From Proteles cristata cristata (taxonomy: Eukaryota; Chordata; Mammalia; Carnivora; Hyaenidae), in assembly GCA_017311185.1 (NCBI GenBank), contig JAESUZ010001282.1, forward strand, positions 620,001 through 684,000: a stretch of DNA of 64,000 bases, given 5' to 3'. Below are positions 1-13,467 of the stretch, piece by piece. Both the position numbers and the translations under genes were made by a program. Position 1 is the stretch's first letter, and every line of letters begins with the position of its first letter. The notes below the pieces were generated by a model. It was not told where the DNA came from, made no database searches, and saw only the letters and a program-made list of their open reading frames with translations.

Positions 1-486
1 AACCGTGCAAGAAGCAGCTCAGATCTAAGATGGAGGAGCTATGGCAGCAGTGGAAAGGCTGTATGTGAGACGTTCCGCAAGGGGCGCTCACAAAACACCG
101 AAGCATGACGCGCAGGTGATGCTAGCACACAGGTCACCGTCCCATTAAGGACCTCTCAATTTCCTATTTAAAAATGCAGTTCACAGCGGCCACACCATTA
201 GACACGCTGTACTGTAAGTTTATTGTTGTTTAGCATTGTCTCCCCATTAAAATGGAAGTTCTGCCAGAACTGCTGGTTCGTTACTGAATCTCTAGCCGCA
301 GGAATACTGGCAGCACCAGTAGATTCTAGATAAATATTTATAAACTAAAATGAATGAGTGAGCAGAAAGTAAGTGGATGAACAAATGAATGGCAAAGCAC
401 ATTTGCGTTCCTTGGATTTAACAAGAGTTTCTTCCCTTCCCTCATGGAGGGTGGCCCCACTTACTGTATCTCTTTCCCCGTTGCAG
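1..486 (+). other. FLI1: FLI1 intron (3' portion, upstream of the 60-bp exon)
   Basis: Intronic sequence ending in the acceptor 'ccccgttgcag' immediately before the exon at 487. No repeat family is recognised with confidence. Frames read in this stretch on the minus strand have no support as genes. Confidence 0.75.
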
Positions 487-546
487 GTCCCCCACTTGCA
501 GGAGCACAAGCAATGAGTAAGAATACTGAACAAAGGCCCCAACCAG
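487..546 (+). CDS. FLI1: FLI1 internal coding exon, 60 bp (about residues 241-261)
   Basis: Small exon of the ETS-family transcription factor FLI1. It is bounded by a 'ttgcag' acceptor and a 'gtacct' donor. Read with two bases completing a split Ser codon, it encodes [20 protein letters not shown], then the first base of the next Asp codon. I recall the human protein as having [20 protein letters not shown] here, so the match is unambiguous, with only three conservative changes. It belongs to the linker between the pointed (SAM) domain and the ETS domain and is expected to be unstructured. Its phase joins exactly to the 48-bp exon at 2474: the trailing G plus AT gives Asp261. Numbering is counted back from the C-terminus, assuming the usual 452-residue length. 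The exon is too short to be seen as an independent frame. Pointed-domain and N-terminal exons lie upstream of the window. Confidence 0.93.
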
Positions 547-789
547 GTACCTGTCCGTGATCGGTAATCTCTCCTTTGCTCCTGGCCCAGCCGTTGATTC
601 CGTGCGGTCAGCTGAGGGGGGCTGAAACAAGAGATAGCGTTTGTCTTCATTTTTCTCTTTCCGAGAGGGTCTATATTTGCCTCCCTATAATAGACCTGTG
701 CATCACAAGTAGCAGGCCCTAGAACAAGTAAACACTCATGGGATATCAGAGGTAGAACAAATGTAAAGATTAAAAGATCCAACACCTCA

Positions 790-850
790 TTTCGTAAAAT
801 AAAGTGAGGCCCAGAGAAGTCAAGTAAGTTGCCGAAAGCCACACAGCTGA
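790..850 (-). repeat. MIR-like SINE fragment
   Basis: Shows the antisense MIR core order: 'gaggcccagagaagtcaag', then 'gccacacagctga'. Short and diverged. Confidence 0.55.
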
Positions 851-1914
851 TTTATGAGACGACTAGAGCTGTTAGCCTCAGACTCCCAAGCTGCTTTCCA
901 AACCTTTTAGGCTTCACAAAACCTTTCTTCTGAAACGACCCCCATCCTGTAATGGGTCTTCTTAACAAATAGACAGGGGAACGTCTAAAACCATAGACTT
1001 GGAGACTCTTGGTATTGAAATGCAACTAGGTCTATAACATCCTTCTATTACATCTGTCTTTTGACTCCCTCACCTCTACTTGAACATTTATAGCAACAAG
1101 GAGTTCACTATTTCGCTAGGCTCCTTTCCACTATTTGAGCCAAAGTCGCCCTCCTTTTAACTACTATCAATTTTTCTAGTTTGCTCTCCAGAAAGCCTTC
1201 CACCCACTCTGTAGGAAGACCCTTCCTATATCTGAAGACAGCTGTTGCGGCCACTTCCAAACCCTTGTGTCTTCCTTGTGTGACATAACTGAGACTAAGT
1301 TCTGGACAAATCACCTGCTTCGGGACAGATGAACATTGTTTTCCATCTCTACCAGAGGTAGAGCAATAGAGAGTTAACCTACATTTCATCAGGAAGGTTA
1401 AGAAAGAACCTGATGACTGTGAAATACAAACCAAACAGGATTTGACACAGTGAATTTAAAGAATTCCCAACAACAGCAACAACATTTGACATTACCTGCC
1501 AAAAGTATTTTGGTTGTCCTACGTGTATGTGTGACACATATATGAGGATGCAAGAAGGTAGACTAGGTAGCTTTGAGGACTTTTCAAGTTAATTCATGGT
1601 TGTAACCAGAAACCCAAAGATCATGTTATTTTTTAAAAATTGCAATTACAATTTGCAAAAATAGTAAAATTGTACCAAACGTCTGCAACCTGGCCAAGTT
1701 ATGAGCCAGCTCTGTTACCATGATATTCTCTCCTGAAAGAAAAGAAGACTAACTTCACATAACAATATCACCAAGGCTCTTTTTATAGTTAAATAATCAC
1801 ACAAGTTTTATGTAAACTGAGATATGAAGAATAGTCATTTTATAGCTTAAATACTCATTCTGGCAAGTCTGGTCAAATCTGGTATTAGAAGGGAACTAAG
1901 GAATCAGGTAGCAC

Positions 1915-2010
1915 AACCCATTCATTTTGCACGTGAGAAAACCAATACCCAGAGACTGTCCAATGAATCAGTTAGTCTACCACAGAGCTGGGGCTAGAAT
2001 CCAGGCTGCC
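1915..2010 (-). repeat. MIR-like SINE fragment
   Basis: Antisense MIR pattern: 'cgtgagaaaaccaatac', then an 'agagctggggctagaatcc' block and 'aggctgcctgattg'. Diverged and ancient. Confidence 0.55.
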
Positions 2011-2473
2011 TGATTGTCAGGCGCATGTGTTTTAAGCTATATCTCAGAAACAGAGATGCATACAGAGCTGTTAAAAGATTAGGAATCATTAGACCTTTCT
2101 TTAAACCCATTTAATAAGCCATCCTTCTCCTTATTCATTGGGACTGAATATTAGCCAGTTTCTTTCCATACAGTTTCATCATTCTGTTTCTGGTAATGAC
2201 AGCCCGATCTTCAAGTGTTAGACACCAAATATGGAAAAAAAAAAAAAAAAAGATACTGCTGGTATCCTATGTTTCTGTAATTATGGGGGTGAAAACTATA
2301 ACTATGTTCCAGTTCTTTGAGGTCTACACATAAAAGCAGTAAAGTTTTCTAAAATCAGATTTTTTCTATGATCCTGAAATAAAAGTATAAACCCTGGGGT
2401 ATTCTTATTATTAATGCTGTTGTTTTTATATTTTTAATAACAGTGAAGCTAATTTCCTTTTTTGCTTCCTTAG

Positions 2474-2521
2474 ATCCGTATCAGATCCTGGGCCCGACCA
2501 GCAGTCGCCTAGCCAACCCTG
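2474..2521 (+). CDS. FLI1: FLI1 internal coding exon, 48 bp (about residues 261-277)
   Basis: This 48-bp exon has a strong acceptor ('ttgcttccttag') and the donor 'gtgagtt'. In the phase set by the preceding exon it encodes (D)PYQILGPTSSRLANP and the first base of a Gly codon. This is the conserved FLI1/ERG-type segment just before the ETS domain, and it matches the human FLI1 sequence as I recall it without change. The terminal G joins to 'GA' at 3779 to make Gly277, followed by SGQIQLWQ. A longer open frame beginning at 2443 reads through the acceptor and donor and should not be taken as a gene. Functionally the segment is a short linker that leads into the DNA-binding domain. Confidence 0.96.
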
Positions 2522-4308
<1,787 letters not shown>

Positions 4309-4410
4309 AAGCTTAATCGTCGGTGGCCTTCTACCTGAAGCCCCCATTCCTCACACTTCCTGGGATACTTTGGACTCCAAAGGACACATGTGGCCTTGAA
4401 GAGAAAACAA

Positions 4411-4865
4411 AACTGGATGTTCTTTCTTGTTGAATAGAAACTTTGCTCTTTAAAAACAATCCTTTTTTTTTTTTTTTTAAATGTTGGTAACTCTTGCTTC
4501 CTCTACCTTGAACAAAGAGATGATTTTCTGGGCCAGTACACCAGTTTGGATTCTCAATCTCCTATCATCTTCTGAGTTGAATATTTACATTACTGGAATG
4601 GTTGTACCATGGTTCTAGGAAAGAAACTGTACATTCTCTTTATATTTTTTTGACCAAAGCAGTTTCTTATCTATACACGGGTCTTATCATGGACCTTGCA
4701 GGTCAGTATGATAAAGAGTCATGGACTTAACCAGTTATGATCTGGTTTGAGACTAAGTGAAAATAGAGGCAGGAAGCTTATAATCTTATTTTAGCAAGAC
4801 CTAATTCAGTGGATGGCAACTGGAACATTGGTTGTAAAGGCCAGTGAAGTTTTCACCCAACTGGA
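4411..4865 (+). promoter_or_regulatory. FLI1: Three miR-145-type seed sites in the FLI1 3' UTR
   Basis: AACTGGA, the complement of miR-145-5p bases 2-8, occurs at 4411-4417, 4818-4824 and 4859-4865. The last two are followed by A, making them 8-mer type sites. FLI1 repression by miR-145 is established for human. Use of these sites in this species is inferred. Confidence 0.65.
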
Positions 4866-5241
4866 ATTTAAAAGAAAGAACATGTGTGTCGTATTTAAGA
4901 AGCCATGGGCATTGCAAAATTTCTCCCAGTGGTCGATATGCAGTAGGCTGACCATCCTCTCTAGAAATACTCAATATATGATCTAAGAAGTGTTAATGCA
5001 AATGCAGACATTCCTGAAAGACAGAGAATTAAATAATTTTTTTTAAAGTAATGACAGTAGGTCCCAGAACTTTGAAAAGTCTTAGGGATTTCTAAACACA
5101 AGCAGATTCGCAAGCGCTGTGCGTTTGTCAGACCACCAGTCCAGGGTCAACCAATCAGAAGGCAACTTACTGTATAAATTATGCAGAGTTATTTTCCTAT
5201 ATCTCACAGTATTAAAAATAAATAATTAAAAAAGTAAAAAG

Positions 5242-5247
5242 AATAAA
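5242..5247 (+). terminator. FLI1: Possible proximal FLI1 poly(A) signal
   Basis: AATAAA in an A-rich cluster (also overlapping at 5246-5251), about 500 bases before the distal signal. The downstream sequence is moderately T-rich. Use is unproven. Confidence 0.4.
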
Positions 5248-5743
5248 TAAACGAGTTGACCTCGGTCACAAATACAATTTTACTATCAAATCAGTCGTTG
5301 TTATTTTTTTAAATGTAATTTGTACATCTTTTGTCAATCTGTACATTTGGGCTGTTTGTACTTTTTTATAGCTGGTTTTAAAAAGCATAATGTGACTATT
5401 GCTAAAAAGCAAACAGGACGTATAAGTCACTGACTTTACTAGGAAGAGAAGCACTGTGCCGTTCTTTAACAGGTGCGCACAAGCAGGTAAAAGCAATCCA
5501 TGTAAATCTTTAATGCTTTGGCAATGTGTGTAAATAGCCATAATGCAGTAATCACAACTTTGAAAAGAGCAAGCAAACCTTTCCTTGTGGATACAAGGGA
5601 TTTTCCTGCCTTATATATGCAATATATTTTTTAGATATTAAAATATATATAATTTTGCAGGTAATCATTGACTTTTTTAAAACCATATTAAGTGTTAAGC
5701 TGACAACTGTCAAGGAAGACTATGTTGTAAAATAATTTGACTA

Positions 5744-5749
5744 AATAAA
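5744..5749 (+). terminator. FLI1: Distal FLI1 poly(A) signal
   Basis: Canonical AATAAA in 'gactaaataaattgtgcc', followed within 15 bases by a T/G-rich stretch ('ttgtgccttcttctct'). It sits where the single-copy UTR gives way to an interspersed repeat at 5916. Confidence 0.72.
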
Positions 5750-5915
5750 TTGTGCCTTCTTCTCTCAGAACCAAGGACACTGTTTTCTTATTTATCCCTC
5801 ATTAGGTCAAAGGGTTTTCCCAGGGGAAGTTTTCTACGGACCTCTTGCACCCAAAAGACTTTGTCACGTGTACAGCAGAGAGCACAAAATCGATGTGGTT
5901 TTCATTGTTGTTTGT

Positions 5916-6389
5916 GTTAGTCAGGGTTCTTCAGAGGGACAGAGCTGATAAGATATATGATATTTATGGAGATTTACGATGAGGACCTGGCTCACGAAAT
6001 TATGGAGGCCAACGGGTCTGTTGAGCTACTGCCTGCAAGCTGGAGATGTTGGGAAGCCAGTGATGCACTCTGGTCTGAGTCTGAAGGCTTAAGAATCGGG
6101 AAAGGTGATGGTATAAATCCCAGTCCACGGGCAGGGAAAATACCCCACCTCAGGCAGGCAGGCAGGACACAAAGGAGTGAATTCCTCCTTCCTGTGTCTT
6201 TTGCTCTATTCAGACCCTCAGTGGATCGGATGAAGCCCTTCAGCTCTGGGGAAAACAGTCCACTTCACTGAGTCCACAAACTGAAAGGCTACTCTTAGTC
6301 AGAAACACTTGCACATACAAGAGCACATAATGTTTGACTTGGGCACCCAGTGGCCCAGTCAAGTTGATAGCTAAATTGACCTTCACATT
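5916..6389 (+). repeat. Interspersed repeat with TTAGTCAGG head, copy 1
   Basis: Begins 'gttagtcagggttcttcag', contains 'attatggaggccaac' and 'tctgagtctgaaggctta', and ends 'ggcccagtcaagttgatag'. A second copy with the same order of blocks is at 12180-12712. I recognise the pattern as a common carnivore/mammal interspersed repeat but cannot name the family with confidence. The 104-codon frame inside it is a chance frame. Confidence 0.7.
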
Positions 6390-7262
6390 ATTGATGATGT
6401 TTGCAGAAATTTTTTTAAATGTTATTTAAATCTTTCTCTAGCCTAAAAGGGATCTATGAGATGAAAGCCATGGCCACGGATAATCTGTGCCCGAGAACCA
6501 GAACAAAGCTAACTTCAGTCTGCTGCATCCACTGAGCACCTCAAACCCAAGTGGCCATCCGCCTGATATTCCAACAGAGAATAAGATGGCCCAGCTTCCT
6601 CTGGCCCCATGCTAGGATCTTATGAGCCAAAGACCTTGTTAGGGTGTTTTCAAGGATGAAACTTGCTTCAAATTGCTTCACTGGTAGATAGCTAGTTTTC
6701 ATTTCTTCTATTTTAGAATGAAAACAAATGAGGCCTGGAAAATCCTTGATGGTATGGGAAATAGGGCTCTCGGTATCCATGAAATCTTCCCTGGGTAACA
6801 CTGAGTACTTTCCAGATGACATGTCTACCAGAATGAAATGAGATGTGTCCCAGAACGTTGGTCTCCATTTTTTTCCAATCTTTCTAATTGCACTCTACCA
6901 GTACAAAAAAATGTGTTAAGCAACTATTCTCTATATACGAACACTGATTTATAAATCATATACACCACCTGTTACATTATTATTATTTATATTATAAAAC
7001 AAACACAGAACAGAAAATTTTCCAAGAGCAATATAAAAATAAATTAAAACTGAAATTCTAATGTTTTCTTCCTATTTTCTTTGTATTGCATATCTCTTGT
7101 GTCAACACTCGACAAGGAAAGTAGTCTTTAGAGGAATGAGTATGTATGTATGGGTTTCCTAGTGGTGTGTAAGAAAGGAGAAAATGAAAACTTGGTGTTA
7201 GTGGTCCAAGCATATAAAGAGAAATGATAAAAGTCTGGTGTATTTAAAAATAGCCTAGCTTA

Positions 7263-7474
7263 GGGTGCCTGGGTGGCTCAGTCGGTTAAGCATCTGACTT
7301 CAGCTCAGGTGATGATCTCATGGTTCATGAGTTCAAGCCCCGAGTCGAACTCTGTGCTGACAGCATGGAGCCTGGAGCCTGCTTCAGATTCTGTGTCTCC
7401 CTCACTCTCTGCCCTTCCCCTGCTTGTGCTCTGTCTCTCTCTCTAAAAAATAAATAGTAAGTCTTTAAAAAAGA
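7263..7474 (+). repeat. Felid tRNA-Lys SINE (CAN-SINE type)
   Basis: Head 'gggtgcctgggtggctcag', A/B-box-like tRNA part, CT-rich body and 'aaaaaataaat' tail. Confidence 0.93.
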
Positions 7475-8445
7475 AAGTCTACCTGGATTCTTTTCCACCT
7501 CAGCCAAGTAATTTTCCATCAGTTTTGCAAAGTAATCATTAGGGAAAATAGAAGCATGTATTTCTTGCTGCTCTGGGAAAATGGAATGCTCAGACTATCA
7601 GGAGTTCACCTTTTTAAGAGGTTTTCTTTATATGCCCTATTCAAACACTGGTCTAGGTCCATCACCTCTACAAAGTCTCAGAACTTTGGCCAAACCCTGC
7701 CTCTTGAATTTGCTCCCCACAAACCTCCCACATTTAGGAAGTCGGTGCCTCACTGACAGGATCAGAACACCAATTTTCTCCTTACAAGCATTTGTGTGGC
7801 ATGAAGGCTGGCATTCAGTCCCCTGTAATGCCCAGATTTAGGGTTTACTAGGCTTACTCCAGAGCATTCACCTGATCAGTGGCAGAGAACAAATAGCCTC
7901 TTTGCCATGCTGGCTGCTCATTCAGTATTTCCCCCCCCACTTAACTATCTGTAACTATGCCATAAAGTTCTTTCAGTCTAACAAACAGTGCAAGCCAGGC
8001 ATACAGAAGCATGGTAAGCCCGTGAGTGGTTCTAATGGAAATTATTCTTTCCCAGGGTTTAGCATGCTAGTCAACAGCTCTTTTGAACAGGAGATCATTT
8101 TTCTTCTAGCGTCAAAAAGTATTGTTGACTCCCACACAAAGGAAGATATATATTCAATATCTGTTGTTTTGCTACATTTTTAATGGTCAGTGACCACTAG
8201 AGATTTAATAACACCTAAAATGACCATTTTAAAAATTTAATCAGTAACATCTGCATGCAGTTGAATGTGTTTATTTAGCCCATGGCTAATGCTAAAATGT
8301 GGGCCTTCAGGTAGGGTGTGACTAGGTTAGATCAAAAGAGATCAGGAGGTTCCAGAAAACCAGGGTGGCAAGGCAGATCCGTCTATCCGAAGCCAAGGTG
8401 CTGCCAAGCCAAGGCAATGGTTGGGAAGGGGATAGAAAGCAAAGA

Positions 8446-8516
8446 AAAATGAAATGAAATGAAATGAAATGAAATGAAATGAAATGAAATGAAATGAAAT
8501 GAAATGAAATGAAATG
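8446..8516 (+). repeat. (GAAAT)n microsatellite
   Basis: Thirteen perfect tandem GAAAT units from 8451 to 8515 with no interruption, so likely polymorphic. It causes a repetitive HFISF frame on the minus strand that is not a gene. Confidence 0.95.
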
Positions 8517-9414
8517 CAGTGTTTTCTTTAGGTGGTCTGTGGATTTGGTATCACACTCCACTTTCTCAAATACCTATCGAATCAACAACCACCATGTAAA
8601 TATACTACCTTAAAAACTATTGAAAAGGTACCATTTGGGGAAGCAACCCTTGGGCATGGGTCTTCTACCATCCAGCTCTGATCCTCCACCTCACTGGGGA
8701 TCTGCCTCCTGGAAGTTTCTCTACCATCAGCCGCAGTGTTGGGCTTGTGTCCAGCGCACCCTCAGGAGGAGGTACTGAAATGGTGCTTAGTGTCAATGGG
8801 GGAGAGAAGGGAGGTAATGAAGAACTAGAATGAGGGGGACCAGGGGACTGAGTTCTGGTGAGTAAACAGAGGCTTCAACTCTTATCCAGGAGGAGAGCTT
8901 TGTGTTTTGCAAAAAGCACACTGGATACTTCATCACATAGAAAGCTACTGAAATTGACACTGTACTCCTTCAGCCAGGGAGTCCAGCTGAAGGATTATGA
9001 AAGGTCAGCTGACTTCAGGACTACAAATCCCAGGGTCCCCAGGGGGTTGACGGACACTTCTGAGAGGAAGTGGTTTAGCCAGTCAACCCTCTAGGGCTTC
9101 AGCCAATTGAAAAAGGATATGCAGGGAAGCTTTTGAAAGGAATGTCGGCTCACGTGCCTGGGGTCTGTCTCCCTCTCTCACTTTTACTTGGCCTCCTGTC
9201 TAATTGTTTCAGTCTGTCTGAGCTGGTAAATTCCAAAGCACATAGTCAATTTACACTTCGCCTAAAAGCTCTAAGGGGAAACAGAAAAACTTTCCAGTGA
9301 GACCACTCACTTACCTACAACTGCTAACCTAACCTTCTGGATTTTAACTGAGTTAGTTACCTCATGTGTTTTCTTAGTGGGAGGAGAGAAGCAATTCAGG
9401 TAGATAAATGAGCA

Positions 9415-9500
9415 AGGATGTAATGCCAGAGGTCCTGGGTTCAGATTCTGACCCTTCCACCTGCTGGGCAATGCATCTGCACCTCTGAACTGGGGAGCTG
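9415..9500 (+). repeat. MIR-like SINE fragment
   Basis: 'ggtcctgggttcagattctg', then 'ctgggcaatgcatctgcac', in MIR sense order. Short and diverged. Confidence 0.45.
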
Positions 9501-10127
9501 AGTAATGTCTCCTTTAAGAGTTCCTGTGAGGTACTACATGACACATGTGGAAAACCCTTTATTAAATACTGTACAGGAAGTATATATAAAATCACTGTTA
9601 TCTGCTAGTATTTGGTAGGTTTTTCCAAGAACATTTATTAAATCCCTGGTAACCGGTGAACACTTTGTTCAGTCAGTTGAGTGCAGGGTAGATTTTGTTT
9701 TGCAGTCAAGAAGGCATTTTCCAAATGAATGAAAAGTGGGAGTAAATTGGATTTTCCAGAGAGCCATTGTGTCCTCCCCATCCCCATCCCTCACCGTGCC
9801 CTGCTTGGGCTTCTGCCCTTTGCTGCCTCTGCGTATACCTGAAGTCTGTAGAGCATGCCGCCCAGCTTCAGGAAGCTGCAAATAAAATGAGATTGTTATG
9901 AAAGAATGCTAAAAATGCCCTTTGTCAGAAATGCTGGTGTGGGTTATAGAAATGGAAGCTTGGAGCTAGGATTTTATGCCTAGTAAGCTTGGCTCCAGAT
10001 TGTTTGCAGACCCAAAGGAGCCCGTAAGTTCCATGAGAGAAGAGACTGTTCCGTTTGCTGCACTGACAGCAGCACACAGTAATGGCTCAGTCATTATATG
10101 CTAAGAGAATTTATACAGAACAGGGAA

Positions 10128-10391
10128 GGGTGCCTGGCTGACTCAGTCGATAGAGCATCCGGTTCTTGATTTTGGGTCAGGTCATGATCCCAAGGTCATG
10201 GGATTGAGTCCTCAGTTGGGTTCTGTGCTGAGCATGGATCCTGCTTGGAATTCTCTCTCTCTCTCTGTCTCTGTGTCTCTGTGTCTCTCTCTCTCTCTGT
10301 CTCTCTCTCTCTCTGTCTCTCTGTCTGTTTTTCTCTTTCTCTGCCCTTCTTCTACTCTCTCTCTCTCAAATAAAAAATAAAAGATTAAAAA
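10128..10391 (+). repeat. Felid tRNA-Lys SINE, diverged, with expanded CT tract
   Basis: Head 'gggtgcctggctgactcagt', followed by a long (CT)n with scattered G from about 10250 to 10370 and an 'aaataaaaaataaaag' tail. The low CpG content and substitutions suggest an older copy. Confidence 0.88.
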
Positions 10392-10689
10392 ACAGGGGCA
10401 GAGTTAGAAAGATCTGGGTATGAAGCTGGTCATTTCCACTATCTTAATTATAACACACTATATCTGAGCTTGATTTTTCCCATCTGTAAAATGAAGATTA
10501 TAGTCATAACCATACAATGTTGTCACAGGAGTCAAGTAAGACACCGTAAGTAAAAATGTTCCACATGTTGAAAAGAACTATGGAAATGCAAGCTATTGTC
10601 TTGGTAAGTAGCTGTCTGTTATTCTCAGAAAATAGAGCCAAATCACATTCTCTGATTCCTTTGTATATCATAAAAACACTATTCTAATT

Positions 10690-11880
10690 TAAAAAAATGT
10701 AAGGGCTTGGAACAATTACAAAGTTAAAGAAAAGTTGAAAGAGTTTACAAGGAACATCTTCTGAACCCCTTGATTGTAAGTTGCCAGCCTGATGCTCCAT
10801 CACACCCAAACATTTCAGTGTGTATTTCCTACAAACAACAATGTTCTCCTATGTAATTCAGTGTGGTTGTGAAAATCAGAAAATTAACATGGATAGATTT
10901 CTTTTTTTTCCAGTTAGTAACATCTTTATTTAGAAACAGTCACTGTAAGAACTTGAAGCACATTTTATACCTTCAGAAAGGTCAGCCATTGGAAACTGCA
11001 GGGGGTGTGTTCAAGAGGAGAATTAATAGGGACAGATTTCTGTCCATATCTTAGGCACCATTCACTTTTCGCTAAGTGTCCTACTATTGCCTTTTATAGC
11101 AAAACAATTCTGTTCATAATCCCAGTTGCATTTATTTGTCCCATATATTTAATTTTTTAATTTTTTTTTAAGAGAGAGAGAGAGAAGGAGAATCCAAACA
11201 GGGTAGAGGGGCAGAGGAAGAGAATCTTAAGCAGACTCCCCACTGAGCAAGGAGCCCAATGCTGGGCTTGATCTCACAACACTGGGGCCTTACTGAGCCA
11301 TCCAGGGGCCCTATTATCCCATATCTTTAGTCTGCAACACTCCCAAGCCTTTCCTTGACTTTTAGGACTTTGAAACATTGAATATTATAGACCAGTTAGT
11401 TTGTAGAATGGCCTTCCATTTGGAGCTGCCTGGTATTTCTTCACTATTAGATTTAGGCTAGGCATCTCCGACAGCAGTATCACAGAGTGATGCTGCCTTC
11501 TCCATGCACCTTACGGGTGGCACACACTTTCAACTTATCCCATTATTGATCAAGTTCATTTTGACTGATTCAAGTTCATTTGATGTGTTGTCTTCTAGGC
11601 TTGTCCACAGTACAGTTACTCTTTTCCCCTGTGTAATTAACAAGTACTGTGTTTTGTGGGTAGGTATTTTGAAATTATGTAAATATCTCATTCATCTTCA
11701 AATTTCAATGTATTCATTTATTTATGTGTCTAGAGACTCATGGGTTCTTCTTTTGTCCACTGGATAGATGTTCTTCTCATTGTTTAATCTGATGATGATC
11801 TTGCCCCAGGGGGAGGCCATTAAAGTTGGCTTCTGTGTTCTTTAATATGTTTCCACCAATCTTTGAGCACTTCCTTGTTT
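10690..11880 (+). mobile_element. Old L1 (L1M-type) 3' UTR remnant, interrupted by a SINE
   Basis: Blocks resembling the mammalian-wide L1M 3' region in order: 'ttgtaagttgccagcctgatg', 'tcagtgtgtatttcctacaa', 'ggaacaattacaaag', then after the SINE at 11150-11311 'ttagatttaggctaggcat', 'cagtatcacagagtgatg' and 'acagttactcttttcccct'. Recognition rests on memory of the consensus. No reading frame survives. Confidence 0.6.
11150..11311 (-). repeat. Felid tRNA-Lys SINE, minus strand
   Basis: T-rich start, GAGAGA body and reverse head 'gagccatccaggggccc'. Short, lacking part of the tRNA region, and inserted in an L1M remnant. 'cccatat' repeats on both sides suggest the target duplication. Confidence 0.85.
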
Positions 11881-12117
11881 TTCCAACAACACATTTTGGG
11901 CTCGCTAGCTCAGCCCCCAAATCCGTTGTTTCTCCAAGGATCACTGGTTCTTTCTAGTGGAAAATGATACTTAGAGCCCAACATCTGGGTGCTAGGTGTG
12001 CTCATTCCTATTGTAGGGTCACAACTCTGGTTTCTCTTCAGATCGAATAAATCTTTTGCCTTTTACTCTTGTAGGGTCACTGCTCCCAGGCCTTTTCAGG
12101 AGACAGAGCTAAGTAGC

Positions 12118-12176
12118 ATATGTATATACATACACATACATCACACACACACAGATATCTATATACATACATATGC
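12118..12176 (+). repeat. (TA)/(CA)-rich microsatellite
   Basis: 'tatgtatatacatacacat', then CACACA and ATACATACAT runs, directly abutting the repeat at 12180. Confidence 0.8.
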
Positions 12177-12179
12177 TCT

Positions 12180-12712
12180 GTTAGTCAGGATTCTCCAGAG
12201 AAACAGAATCAATAGGATGCAGAGAGAGATATAAGAAAGAATTTATTATACGAGTTAGTTCTGCAATTTTCGCGTCCAAGTGTCCCACAACGTCCTATCT
12301 GCAAGCTGAGGAACCTGGAAAACCAGTGATGTAATTCAATCCAAGCAAATCCAAAGGCCAGAGAATGGGGTGAGGGGTTGGGGCAACGGTGTAAATCCCT
12401 GTCTGACTCCAAAAACCTGAGAACCAGGAGTGCCGGTGTCTGAAGGCAGAAGAAGATGGGTGTCTGAGCTCAAGCAGAGAAAGAGAATTTACCCTTCCTC
12501 CCCCTTTTTTTTTTCTACCCAACAGATTGACCCTTAACAGAGTGGATGACACCCATCCACCTTGGTGAGGAGGATCTTTACTTGATCTACTGTCTCAAAT
12601 GCCAGTCTCTCCCAGAAACACCCTTGCAGACACATCCAGAAATAATGTGCTGCCAGCTATCTGGGCAACGCCTAGCCCAGTCAAGCTGACACACCAAATT
12701 AACCATAAAATG
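12180..12712 (+). repeat. Interspersed repeat with TTAGTCAGG head, copy 2
   Basis: Same block order as the copy at 5916: 'tagtcaggattctccagaga', 'gagaaccaggagtgccggtg', 'cccagaaacacccttgcag', 'agcccagtcaagctgacac'. It is more complete in its middle part than copy 1. Family name uncertain. Confidence 0.7.
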
Positions 12713-13317
12713 GGATCAGACATTGATGTCCATAGTTATTTCTTTACCTCTCCATCTACATTGAAAACCTTAAGTTTACTCAGATGCATCCATTTCCAAT
12801 CTAACATGACAGGGTGCACCCTAGTTTTTCCCTTACCATATTATAATGGTAACTATCTCATTTGATAGTGAGAAACATGGCTTCCATTTAGCGTAACATA
12901 TGCATTTACTTATCAGTCCTCCTGCATGTAACCAGTCTCCTATCTCTGCTGCACCGTTATACCCATGTGACCTTCCTTGCCCTGCTCTGGCTCTCAGTTT
13001 CTACCCTGGCCACATGGGCTTCCTCCTTACCCCCCAGCAGGCCATGCTTCCACATGATGTCCTCCTCATCCTGTCCAAGCTCTGACACCCCCAAGGCAGG
13101 CCACCCCCTGCAGGAACATCCTCCTCAATCCGCTCAAGCTCTGACTCATGACAGGCTGCACCCCTGTCCCCCTCACGTACTGTCTTCACTCCACCCAGAT
13201 GCTAGCATTTCAGTCCAGGGCACTCCACACAGAGGCCGTTCTCACCCAGTGCAGGCCCTGATAACACTGCACTCTGATACTTACCTCACTCTCTTCCCTG
13301 TATATGGCTTCAAGGAT

Positions 13318-13339
13318 AAACACACACACACACACACAA
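13318..13339 (+). repeat. (CA)n dinucleotide repeat
   Basis: Uninterrupted CACACA run of about 20 bases. Confidence 0.9.
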
Positions 13340-13467
13340 CTACACCCTTTGAGATGCAGAGTCTAGAGTAGAGTAAGAGAAAAGAAAGAATGGTATAGGA
13401 GTTAACCAGATAGACTAAGGAGCTAGGAGCTAATTGGGAATGGGCATAAAATGAAACAAATAATCTT

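Larger units (their letters stand above)
547..2473 (+). other. FLI1: FLI1 intron between the 60-bp and 48-bp exons
   Basis: Intron of 1,927 bp, from donor 'gtacctg' to acceptor 'gcttccttag'. It contains two MIR-like fragments (about 790-850 and 1915-2010) and an A-run near 2236. Otherwise it is single-copy sequence without recognisable genes. Confidence 0.85.
4309..5768 (+). other. FLI1: FLI1 3' untranslated region
   Basis: AT-rich sequence following the TAG codon, free of SINE insertions, with a 16-base T-run near 4463. The 3' end is placed about 20 bases after the AATAAA at 5744, where a T/G-rich stretch follows. The exact cleavage site is an inference. An earlier AATAAA cluster at 5217-5250 could give a shorter form. 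Minus-strand frames in this UTR are not supported. Confidence 0.8.

Noticed and set aside
8322..8561. Minus-strand frame with HFISF repeats
   Set aside because: It is a translation of the GAAAT microsatellite.
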